Of a stretch of 64,000 nucleotides of DNA, positions 1-9,187 are shown one piece after another (positions within the stretch are counted from its first letter, which is position 1; each line of letters starts with the position of its first letter). The notes beneath the pieces are model-generated. The model ran no database searches and was not told where the DNA came from. It saw only the letters and a list, made by a program, of their open reading frames with translations. Made by a program: the position numbers and the translations under genes. The stretch comes from Hippasteria phrygiana (lineage: Eukaryota; Echinodermata; Asteroidea; Valvatida; Goniasteridae), in contig JAZGUH010000489.1 in NCBI GenBank assembly GCA_037893225.1, positions 186,001 to 250,000 of the forward strand, written 5' to 3'.

Positions 1-30
1 CAGTGCAAGTGTCACAGTGCAAGTGCTAGT
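1..30. repeat. Partial unit: tail of a SAT2 array
   Basis: This is the end of a long unit cut by the window edge: SAT2 monomer sequence followed by the terminal monomer GTGCAAGTGCTAGT, directly before the first core at 31. Confidence 0.95.
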
Positions 31-46
31 GATCGGGTTAGAATGT

Positions 47-85
47 GAGAGTAAGAGAGAAGGAGAGTCAGAGGTAGAGAGAGGG
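47..85. other. Purine-rich tract at the start of each core
   Basis: A 39-base stretch with pyrimidines only at 52, 68, 69 and 75, so about 90 percent purine on the + strand. The same tract opens almost every unit. Near-homopurine tracts can adopt triplex (H-DNA) structures, but the interruptions weaken this and there is no direct evidence here. Confidence 0.8.
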
Positions 86-87
86 TT

Positions 88-270
88 AGACTTACTCATC
101 TACTAAACAGCGTAGGTCTATTGTGCTGATCTAGGCCTGCAAGCTGTCTATCTCACTAGGCCATTCCAGTTCTATCCATGATGATCTTGGGTGGCCTTGA
201 GGTCTTGACAGCCAGGAGCCGGATGTTGATCTCTCCTGAAGTTGATGGAAAAATAGAGTAAGCGAGTTAA
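88..270. repeat. Non-minisatellite core segment of the unit
   Basis: About 180 bp of more complex sequence that is not made of 14-mers. It includes an AGGCCT palindrome, the CCTCGAGG/CCTTGAGG site and CCAGGAGCCGGATG. Read on the minus strand, part of it gives an uninterrupted stretch of about 25 codons ending in a stop near GGCCTAG, without an ATG context or a recognisable domain. It could be a remnant captured from a gene or mobile element, but I do not recognise it. All diagnostic subfamily sites used in this annotation lie in or beside this segment. Confidence 0.85.
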
Positions 271-280
271 GAATATTAAA

Positions 281-331
281 ATTAGTGTTAGAGTTAAGGG
301 TTTGAGTTCAAGTGTTAGGGTTAAGGTTCGA
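281..331. repeat. Degenerate telomere-like segment
   Basis: A run of GTTAGA, GTTAAG, GGTTTGA, GTTCAA, GTGTTA, GGGTTA, AG, GTTCGA leading into GTGCAA GTGTTA of the minisatellite. It reads as degenerated TTAGGG-type hexamers. It is present in almost all units. In long units one extra 14-mer lies between GTTCAAGTGTTACA and TTAGGG. Type C units and the unit at 52861 lack the GGGTTAAGGTTCGA part. Confidence 0.7.
315..323. promoter_or_regulatory. TTAGGGTTA: exact match to the TRF1/TRF2 half-site
   Basis: TTAGGGTTA matches YTAGGGTTR, the core recognised by the Myb domains of vertebrate TRF1 and TRF2. One copy recurs per unit, except in type C units (44017, 48416, 57090) and the hybrid unit at 52861. 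A match of this length is suggestive only, and occupancy is not shown by sequence. Confidence 0.4.
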
Positions 332-401
332 GTGCAAGTGTTACAGTGCAAGTGTTACAGTGCAAGTGTTACAGTGCAAGTGTTACAGTGCAAGTGCTAC
401 T
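332..401. repeat. SAT1 minisatellite (GTGCAAGTGTTACA), 5 copies
   Basis: Four GTGCAAGTGTTACA monomers and the terminal monomer GTGCAAGTGCTACT. SAT1 is stable: short units carry 3 to 6 monomers here and regular long units carry 4. Fourteen is not a multiple of three, so a single reading frame cycles through all phases. The + strand is open in every frame while each monomer puts TAA on the minus strand. The open frames are a by-product of the repeat. Confidence 0.95.
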
Positions 402-772
402 GATCGGGTTAGAATGTGAGAGTAAGAGAGAAGGAGAGTCAGAGGTAGAGAGAGTGTTACACTTACTCATCTACTAAACAGCGTAGGTCTATTGTGCTGA
501 TCTAGGCCTGCAAGCTGTCTATCTCACTAGGCCATTCCAGTTCTGTCCATGATGATCTTGGGTGGCCTCGAGGACTTGACAGCCAGGAGCCAGATGTTGA
601 TCTCTCCTGAAGTTGATGGAAAAATAATGTAAGCGAGTTAGGAATATTAAAATTAGTGTTAGAGTTAAGGGTTTGAGTTCAAGTGTTACAGTGCAAGTGT
701 TAGGGTTAAGGTTCGAGTGCAAGTGTTACAGTGCAAGTGTTACAGTGCAAGTGTTACAGTGCAAGTGCTACT

Positions 773-799
773 GATCGGAATATTAGAATTAGTGTTAGA
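773..799. repeat. Second GATCGG plus duplicated AT linker
   Basis: GATCGG followed by a 21-bp segment starting AATATTAGAATTAG. It repeats the linker found after the core (AATATTAAAATTAG and onward to GTTAGAG) with one main difference, G for A. It is present only in long units and always opens the SAT2 module. This indicates that the module arose by internal duplication. Confidence 0.85.
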
Positions 800-939
800 G
801 TGCAAGTGTCACAGTGCAAGTGTCACAGTGCAAGTGTCACAGTGCAAGTGTCACAGTGCAAGTGTCACAGTGCAAGTGTCACAGTGCAAGTGTCACAGTG
901 CAAGTGTCACAGTGCAAGTGTCACAGTGCAAGTGCTAGT
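800..939. repeat. SAT2 minisatellite (GTGCAAGTGTCACA), 10 copies
   Basis: Nine GTGCAAGTGTCACA monomers and a terminal GTGCAAGTGCTAGT. SAT2 differs from SAT1 by one base (C for T at position 11), and its terminal monomer ends CTAGT instead of CTACT. Across the window SAT2 has 2 to 18 copies, and it accounts for nearly all length variation of long units. Confidence 0.95.
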
Positions 940-3063
940 GATCGGGTTAGAATGTGAGAGTAAGAGAGAAGGAGAGTCAGAGGTAGAGAGAGGGTTAGAC
1001 TTACTCATCTACTAAACAGCGTAGGTCTATTGTGCTGATCTAGGCCTGCAAGCTGTCTATCTCACTAGGCCATTCCAGTTCTATCCATGATGATCTTGGG
1101 TGGCCTCGAGGTCTTGACAGCCAGGAGCCGGATGTTGATCTCTCCTGAAGTTGATGGAAAAATAGAGTAAGCGAGTTAAGAATATTCAAATTAGTGTTAG
1201 AGTTAAGGGTTTGAGTTCAAGTGTTACAGTGCAAGTGTTAGGGTTAAGGTTCGAGTGCAAGTGTTACAGTGCAAGTGTTACAGTGCAAGTGTTACAGTGC
1301 AAGTGCTACTGATCGGAATATTAGAATTAGTGTTAGAGTGCAAGTGTCACAGTGCAAGTGTCACAGTGCAAGTGTCACAGTGCAAGTGTCACAGTGCAAG
1401 TGTCACAGTGCAAGTGTGACAGTGCAAGTGTCACAGTGCAAGTGTCACAGTGCAAGTGCTAGTGATCGGGTTAGAATGTGAGAGTAAGAGAGAAGGAGAG
1501 TCAGAGGTAGAGAGAGTGTTACACTTACTCATCTACTAAACAGCGTAGGTCTATTGTGCTGATCTAGGCCTGCAAGCTGTCTATCTCACTAGGCCATTCC
1601 AGTTCTGTCCATGATGATCTTGGGTGGCCTCGAGGACTTGACAGCCAGGAGCCAGATGTTGATCTCTCCTGAAGTTGATGGAAAAATAATGTAAGCGAGT
1701 TAGGAATATTAAAATTAGTGTTAGAGTTAAGGGTTTGAGTTCAAGTGTTACAGTGCAAGTGTTAGGGTTAAGGTTCGAGTGCAAGTGTTACAGTGCAAGT
1801 GTTACAGTGCAAGTGTTACAGTGCAAGTGCTACTGATCGGAATATTAGAATTAGTGTTAGAGTGCAAGTGTCACAGTGCAAGTGTCACAGTGCAAGTGTC
1901 ACAGTGCAAGTGTCACAGTGCAAGTGTCACAGTGCAAGTGTCACAGTGCAAGTGTCACAGTGCAAGTGTCACAGTGCAAGTGTCACAGTGCAAGTGTCAC
2001 AGTGCAAGTGCTAGTGATCGGGTTAGAATGTGAGAGTAAGAGAGAAGGAGAGTCAGAGGTAGAGAGAGGGTTAGACTTACTCATCTACTAAACAGCGTAG
2101 GTCTATTGTGCTGATCTAGGCCTGCAAGCTGTCTATCTCACTAGGCCATTCCAGTTCTATCCATGATGATCTTGGGTGGCCTCGAGGTCTTGACAGCCAG
2201 GAGCCGGATGTTGATCTCTCCTGAAGTTGATGGAAAAATAGAGTAAGCGAGTTAAGAATATTAAAATTAGTGTTAGAGTTAAGGGTTTGAGTTCAAGTGT
2301 TACAGTGCAAGTGTTAGGGTTAAGGTTCGAGTGCAAGTGTTACAGTGCAAGTGTTACAGTGCAAGTGTTACAGTGCAAGTGCTACTGATCGGAATATTAG
2401 AATTAGTGTTAGAGTGCAAGTGTCACAGTGCAAGTGTCACAGTGCAAGTGTCACAGTGCAAGTGTCACAGTGCAAGTGTCACAGTGCAAGTGTCACAGTG
2501 CAAGTGTCACAGTGCAAGTGTCACAGTGCAAGTGCTAGTGATCGGGTTAGAATGTGAGAGTAAGAGAGAAGGAGAGTCAGAGGTAGAGAGAGGGTTAGAC
2601 TTACTCATCTACTAAACAGCGTAGGTCTATTGTGCTGATCTAGGCCTGCAAGCTGTCTATCTCACTAGGCCATTCCAGTTCTATCCATGATGATCTTGGG
2701 TGGCCTCGAGGTCTTGACAGCCAGGAGCCGGATGTTGATCTCTCCTGAAGTTGATGGAAAAATAGAGTAAGCGAGTTAAGAATATTAAAATTAGTGTTAG
2801 AGTTAAGGGTTTGAGTTCAAGTGTTACAGTGCAAGTGTTAGGGTTAAGGTTCGAGTGCAAGTGTTACAGTGCAAGTGTTACAGTGCAAGTGTTACAGTGC
2901 AAGTGCTACTGATCGGAATGTTAGAATTAGTGTTAGAGTGCAAGTGTCACAGTGCAAGTGTCACAGTGCAAGTGTCACAGTGCAAGTGTCACAGTGCAAG
3001 TGTCACAGTGCAAGTGTCACAGTGCAAGTGTCACAGTGCAAGTGTCACAGTGCAAGTGCTAGT
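940..3063. repeat. Four long units
   Basis: Unit starts (length): 940 (524, alpha), 1464 (552, beta1), 2016 (524, alpha), 2540 (524, alpha). The unit at 940 has a SAT2 monomer with GTGTGACA near 1412. The unit at 2540 has G instead of A at 2920 in the second AT linker (AATGTTAG). That marker is shared only with the units at 15072 and 16463, so these three units are close relatives. Confidence 0.92.
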
Positions 3064-5594
3064 GATCGGGTTAGAATGTGAGAGTAAGAGAGAAGGAGAG
3101 TCAGAGGTAGAGAGAGGGTTAGACTTACTCATCTACTAAACAGCGTAGGTCTATTGTGCTGATCTAGGCCTGCAAGCTGTCTATCTCACTAGGCCATTCC
3201 AGTTCTATCCATGATGATCTTGGGTGGCCTCGAGGTCTTGACAGCCAGGAGCCGGATGTTGATCTCCCCTGAAGTTGATGGAAAAATAGAGTAAGCGAGT
3301 TAAGAATATTAAAATTAGTGTTAGAGTTAAGGGTTTGAGTTCAAGTGTTAGGGTTAAGGTTCGAGTGCAAGTGTTACAGTGCAAGTGTTACAGTGCAAGT
3401 GTTACAGTGCAAGTGTTACAGTGCAAGTGCTACTGATCGGGTTAGAATGTGAGAGTAAGAGAGAAGGAGAGTCAGAGGTAGAGAGAGTGTTACACTTACT
3501 CATCTACTAAACAGCGTAGGTCTATTGTGCTGATCTAGGCCTGGAAGCTGTCTATCTCACTAGGCCATTCCAGTTCTGTCCATGATGATCTTGGATGGCC
3601 TCGAGGTCTTGACAGCCAGGAGCCGGATGTTGATCTCTCCTGAAGTTGATGGAAAAATAGAGTAAGCGAGTTAAGAATATTAAAATTAGTGTTAGAGTTA
3701 AGGGTTTGAGTTCAAGTGTTACAGTGCAAGTGTTAGGGTTAAGGTTCGAGTGCAAGTGTTACAGTGCAAGTGTTACAGTGCAAGTGTTACAGTGCAAGTG
3801 CTACTGATCGGAATATTAGAATTAGTGTTAGAGTGCAAGTGTCACAGTGCAAGTGTCACAGTGCAAGTGTCACAGTGCAAGTGTCACAGTGCAAGTGTCA
3901 CAGTGCAAGTGTCACAGTGCAAGTGCTAGTGATCGGGTTAGAATGTGAGAGTAAGAGAGAAGGAGAGTCAGAGGTAGAGAGAGTGTTACACTTACTCATC
4001 TACTAAACAGCGTAGGTCTATTGTGCTGATCTAGGCCTGCAAGCTGTCTATCTCACTAGGCCATTCCAGTTCTATCCATGATGATCTTGGGTGGCCTTGA
4101 GGTCTTGACAGCCAGGAGCCGGATGTTGATCTCTCCTGAAGTTGATGGAAAAATAGAGTAAGCGAGTTAAGAATATTAAAATTAGTGTTAGAGTTAAGGG
4201 TTTGAGTTCAAGTGTTAGGGTTAAGGTTCGAGTGCAAGTGTTACAGTGCAAGTGTTACAGTGCAAGTGTTACAGTGCAAGTGTTACAGTGCAAGTGCTAC
4301 TGATCGGGTTAGAATGTGAGAGTAAGAGAGAAGGAGAGTCAGAGGTAGAGAGAGTGTTACACTTACTCATCTACTAAACAGCGTAGGTCTATTGTGCTGA
4401 TCTAGGCCTGCAAGCTGTCTATCTCACTAGGCCATTCCAGTTCTGTCCATGATGATCTTGGGTGGCCTCGAGGACTTGACAGCCAGGAGCCAGATGTTGA
4501 TCTCTCCTGAAGTTGATGGAAAAATAATGTAAGCGAGTTAGGAATATTAAAATTAGTGTTAGAGTTAAGGGTTTGAGTTCAAGTGTTACAGTGCAAGTGT
4601 TAGGGTTAAGGTTCGAGTGCAAGTGTTACAGTGCAAGTGTTACAGTGCAAGTGTTACAGTGCAAGTGCTACTGATCGGAATATTAGAATTAGTGTTAGAG
4701 TGCAAGTGTCACAGTGCAAGTGTCACAGTGCAAGTGTCACAGTGCAAGTGTCACAGTGCAAGTGTCACAGTGCAAGTGTCACAGTGCAAGTGCTAGTGAT
4801 CGGGTTAGAATGTGAGAGTAAGAGAGAAGGAGAGTCAGAGGTAGAGAGAGGGTTAGACTTACTCATCTACTAAACAGCGTAGGTCTATTGTGCTGATCTA
4901 GGCCTGCAAGCTGTCTATCTCACTAGGCCATTCCAGTTCTATCCATGATGATCTTGGGTGGCCTGGAGGTCTTGACAGCCAGGAGCCGGATGTTGATCTC
5001 TCCTGAAGTTGATGGAAAAATAGAGTAAGCGAGTTAAGAATATTAAAATTAGTGTTAGAGTTAAGGGTTTGAGTTCAAGTGTTAGGGTTAAGGTTCGAGT
5101 GCAAGTGTTACAGTGCAAGTGTTACAGTGCAAGTGTTACAGTGCAAGTGTTACAGTGCAAGTGCTACTGATCGGGTTAGAATGTGAGAGTAAGAGAGAAG
5201 GAGAGTCAGAGGTAGAGAGAGTGTTACACTTACTCATCTACTAAACAGCGTAGGTCTATTGTGCTGATCTAGGCCTGCAAGCTGTCTATCTCACTAGGCC
5301 ATTCCAGTTCTGTCCATGATGATCTTGGGTGGCCTCGAGGACTTGACAGCCAGGAGCCAGATGTTGATCTCTCCTGAAGTTGATTGAAAAATAATGTAAG
5401 CGAGTTAGGAATATTAAAATTAGTGTTAGAGTTAAGGGTTTGAGTTCAAGTGTTACAGTGCAAGTGTTAGGGTTAAGGTTCGAGTGCAAGTGTTACAGTG
5501 CAAGTGTTACAGTGCAAGTGTTACAGTGCAAGTGCTACTGATCGGAATATTAGAATTAGTGTTAGAGTGCAAGTGTCACAGTGCAAGTGCTAGT
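3064..5594. repeat. Six-unit HOR, copy 1 (2531 bp)
   Basis: Unit starts: 3064 (371, delta), 3435 (496, gamma), 3931 (371, alpha'), 4302 (496, beta1), 4798 (371, alpha), 5169 (426, beta2). The last unit has only two SAT2 monomers. Short and long units alternate, giving an 867-bp dimer rhythm for the first four units. The unit at 4798 has a private CCTGGAGG in place of CCTCGAGG. Confidence 0.9.
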
Positions 5595-6670
5595 GATCGG
5601 GTTAGAATGTGAGAGTAAGAGAGAAGGAGAGTCAGAGGTAGAGAGAGGGTTAGACTTACTCATCTACTAAACAGCGTAGGTCTATTGTGCTGATCTAGGC
5701 CTGCAAGCTGTCTATCTCACTAGGCCATTCCAGTTCTATCCATGATGATCTTGGGTGGCCTCGAGGTCTTGACAGCCAGGAGCCGGATGTTGATCTCTCC
5801 TGAAGTTGATGGAAAAATAGAGTAAGCGAGTTAAGAATATTAAAATTAGTGTTAGAGTTAAGGGTTTGAGTTCAAGTGTTACAGTGCAAGTGTTAGGGTT
5901 AAGGTTCGAGTGCAAGTGTTACAGTGCAAGTGTTACAGTGCAAGTGTTACAGTGCAAGTGCTACTGATCGGAATATTAGAATTAGTGTTAGAGTGCAAGT
6001 GTCACAGTGCAAGTGTCACAGTGCAAGTGTCACAGTGCAAGTGTCACAGTGCAAGTGTCACAGTGCAAGTGTCACAGTGCAAGTGTCACAGTGCAAGTGT
6101 CACAGTGCAAGTGTCACAGTGCAAGTGTCACAGTGCAAGTGCTAGTGATCGGGTTAGAATGTGAGAGTAAGAGAGAAGGAGAGTCAGAGGTAGAGAGAGT
6201 GTTACACTTACTCATCTACTAAACAGCGTAGGTCTATTGTGCTGATCTAGGCCTGCAAGCTGTCTATCTCACTAGGCCATTCCAGTTCTGTCCATGATGA
6301 TCTTGGGTGGCCTCGAGGACTTGACAGCCAGGAGCCAGATGTTGATCTCTCCTGAAGTTGATTGAAAAATAATGTAAGCGAGTTAGGAATATTAAAATTA
6401 GTGTTAGAGTTAAGGGTTTGAGTTCAAGTGTTACAGTGCAAGTGTTAGGGTTAAGGTTCGAGTGCAAGTGTTACAGTGCAAGTGTTACAGTGCAAGTGTT
6501 ACAGTGCAAGTGCTACTGATCGGAATATTAGAATTAGTGTTAGAGTGCAAGTGTCACAGTGCAAGTGTCACAGTGCAAGTGTCACAGTGCAAGTGTCACA
6601 GTGCAAGTGTCACAGTGCAAGTGTCACAGTGCAAGTGTCACAGTGCAAGTGTCACAGTGCAAGTGCTAGT
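5595..6670. repeat. Two long units after HOR copy 1
   Basis: Unit starts: 5595 (552, alpha) and 6147 (524, beta2-type core with GTTGATTG). The second is unusual because beta2 cores normally carry a two-copy SAT2 array; this one has nine. Confidence 0.9.
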
Positions 6671-9187
6671 GATCGGGTTAGAATGTGAGAGTAAGAGAGA
6701 AGGAGAGTCAGAGGTAGAGAGAGGGTTAGACTTACTCATCTACTAAACAGCGTAGGTCTATTGTGCTGATCTAGGCCTGCAAGCTGTCTATCTCACTAGG
6801 CCATTCCAGTTCTATCCATGATGATCTTGGGTGGCCTCGAGGTCTTGACAGCCAGGAGCCGGATGTTGATCTCCCCTGAAGTTGATGGAAAAATAGAGTA
6901 AGCGAGTTAAGAATATTAAAATTAGTGTTAGAGTTAAGGGTTTGAGTTCAAGTGTTAGGGTTAAGGTTCGAGTGCAAGTGTTACAGTGCAAGTGTTACAG
7001 TGCAAGTGTTACAGTGCAAGTGCTACTGATCGGGTTAGAATGTGAGAGTAAGAGAGAAGGAGAGTCAGAGGTAGAGAGAGTGTTACACTTACTCATCTAC
7101 TAAACAGCGTAGGTCTATTGTGCTGATCTAGGCCTGGAAGCTGTCTATCTCACTAGGCCATTCCAGTTCTGTCCATGATGATCTTGGATGGCCTCGAGGT
7201 CTTGACAGCCAGGAGCCGGATGTTGATCTCTCCTGAAGTTGATGGAAAAATAGAGTAAGCGAGTTAAGAATATTAAAATTAGTGTTAGAGTTAAGGGTTT
7301 GAGTTCAAGTGTTACAGTGCAAGTGTTAGGGTTAAGGTTCGAGTGCAAGTGTTACAGTGCAAGTGTTACAGTGCAAGTGTTACAGTGCAAGTGCTACTGA
7401 TCGGAATATTAGAATTAGTGTTAGAGTGCAAGTGTCACAGTGCAAGTGTCACAGTGCAAGTGTCACAGTGCAAGTGTCACAGTGCAAGTGTCACAGTGCA
7501 AGTGTCACAGTGCAAGTGCTAGTGATCGGGTTAGAATGTGAGAGTAAGAGAGAAGGAGAGTCAGAGGTAGAGAGAGGGTTAGACTTACTCATCTACTAAA
7601 CAGCGTAGGTCTATTGTGCTGATCTAGGCCTGCAAGCTGTCTATCTCACTAGGCCATTCCAGTTCTATCCATGATGATCTTGGGTGGCCTTGAGGTCTTG
7701 ACAGCCAGGAGCCGGATGTTGATCTCTCCTGAAGTTGATGGAAAAATAGAGTAAGCGAGTTAAGAATATTAAAATTAGTGTTAGAGTTAAGGGTTTGAGT
7801 TCAAGTGTTAGGGTTAAGGTTCGAGTGCAAGTGTTACAGTGCAAGTGTTACAGTGCAAGTGTTACAGTGCAAGTGTTACAGTGCAAGTGCTACTGATCGG
7901 GTTAGAATGTGAGAGTAAGAGAGAAGGAGAGTCAGAGGTAGAGAGAGTGTTACACTTACTCATCTACTAAACAGCGTAGGTCTATTGTGCTGATCTAGGC
8001 CTGCAAGCTGTCTATCTCACTAGGCCATTCCAGTTCTGTCCATGATGATCTTGGGTGGCCTCGAGGACTTGACAGCCAGGAGCCAGATGTTGATCTCTCC
8101 TGAAGTTGATGGAAAAATAATGTAAGCGAGTTAGGAATATTAAAATTAGTGTTAGAGTTAAGGGTTTGAGTTCAAGTGTTACAGTGCAAGTGTTAGGGTT
8201 AAGGTTCGAGTGCAAGTGTTACAGTGCAAGTGTTACAGTGCAAGTGTTACAGTGCAAGTGCTACTGATCGGAATATTAGAATTAGTGTTAGAGTGCAAGT
8301 GTCACAGTGCAAGTGTCACAGTGCAAGTGTCACAGTGCAAGTGTCACAGTGCAAGTGTCACAGTGCAAGTGTCACAGTGCAAGTGCTAGTGATCGGGTTA
8401 GAATGTGAGAGTAAGAGAGAAGGAGAGTCAGAGGTAGAGAGAGGGTTAGACTTACTCATCTACTAAACAGCGTAGGTCTATTGTGCTGATCTAGGCCTGC
8501 AAGCTGTCTATCTCACTAGGCCATTCCAGTTCTATCCATGATGATCTTGGGTGGCCTCGAGGTCTTGACAGCCAGGAGCCGGATGTTGATCTCTCCTGAA
8601 GTTGATGGAAAAATAGAGTAAGCGAGTTAAGAATATTAAAATTAGTGTTAGAGTTAAGGGTTTGAGTTCAAGTGTTAGGGTTAAGGTTCGAGTGCAAGTG
8701 TTACAGTGCAAGTGTTACAGTGCAAGTGTTACAGTGCAAGTGTTACAGTGCAAGTGCTACTGATCGGGTTAGAATGTGAGAGTAAGAGAGAAGGAGAGTC
8801 AGAGGTAGAGAGAGTGTTACACTTACTCATCTACTAAACAGCGTAGGTCTATTGTGCTGATCTAGGCCTGCAAGCTGTCTATCTCACTAGGCCATTCCAG
8901 TTCTGTCCATGATGATCTTGGGTGGCCTCGAGGACTTGACAGCCAGGAGCCAGATGTTGATCTCTCCTGAAGTTGATTGAAAAATAATGTAAGCGAGTTA
9001 GGAATATTAAAATTAGTGTTAGAGTTAAGGGTTTGAGTTCAAGTGTTACAGTGCAAGTGTTAGGGTTAAGGTTCGAGTGCAAGTGTTACAGTGCAAGTGT
9101 TACAGTGCAAGTGTTACAGTGCAAGTGCTACTGATCGGAATATTAGAATTAGTGTTAGAGTGCAAGTGTCACAGTGCAAGTGCTAGT
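6671..9187. repeat. Six-unit HOR, copy 2 (2517 bp)
   Basis: Unit starts: 6671 (357, delta, SAT1 one monomer shorter), 7028 (496, gamma), 7524 (371, alpha'), 7895 (496, beta1), 8391 (371, alpha), 8762 (426, beta2). Same order of subfamilies as copy 1. Confidence 0.9.

Larger units (their letters stand above)
31..401. repeat. Reference short unit (371 bp, alpha' core)
   Basis: First complete unit and the reference for short units. In order it holds the purine-rich tract (47-85), the core (88-270), the AT linker (272-291), the telomere-like segment (281-331) and five SAT1 monomers (332-401), the last ending CTACT. There is no SAT2 module: the next core starts directly at 402. It has CCTTGAGG (194-201) where most units have CCTCGAGG, which defines the alpha' subfamily. 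In the recurrent HORs this subfamily is followed by a beta1 unit. Confidence 0.95.
402..939. repeat. Reference long unit (538 bp, beta1 core)
   Basis: First complete long unit. The core carries the beta1 sites GTGTTACAC, TCTGTCC, GAGGACTTG, GCCAGATG and AATAATG. SAT1 (717-772) has four monomers, then GATCGG (773-778), the second AT linker (779-799) and a ten-copy SAT2 array (800-939) follow. Compared with a short unit, the insertion lies exactly between SAT1 and the next GATCGGGTTAG, and GATCGG is present on both sides of the added module. Confidence 0.95.

Noticed and set aside
315..331. True telomere or long interstitial telomeric repeat
   Set aside because: There is only one and a half TTAGGG copies in a row per unit; the rest are degenerate hexamers. 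No uninterrupted TTAGGG tract exists in the window.
325..341. CENP-B box
   Set aside because: TTCG in GGTTCGAGTGCAAGTG is not followed by the required A and CGGG of the NTTCGNNNNANNCGGGN consensus.
325..401. tRNA or tRNA-derived SINE based on the GGTTCGA motif
   Set aside because: There is no A box at suitable spacing, no cloverleaf pairing and no SINE-like tail; the motif sits within telomere-like repeats.
519..722. Recurrent 67-codon open frame on the minus strand of many units
   Set aside because: It starts at TTG inside SAT1, reads through the telomere-like segment and AT linker, and ends in the core. It is repeated only because the unit is repeated. No domain, signal or codon-level conservation is visible.
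717..1015. Open frames of 60-136 codons on the + strand across minisatellites, encoding Cys/Ser/Val-rich repeats
   Set aside because: Fourteen is not divisible by three, so one frame cycles through all phases and all three frames give the same 14-residue peptide without stops. The frames begin at GTG or TTG, not at a proper ATG, change length with copy number and overlap each other. They are repeat artefacts.
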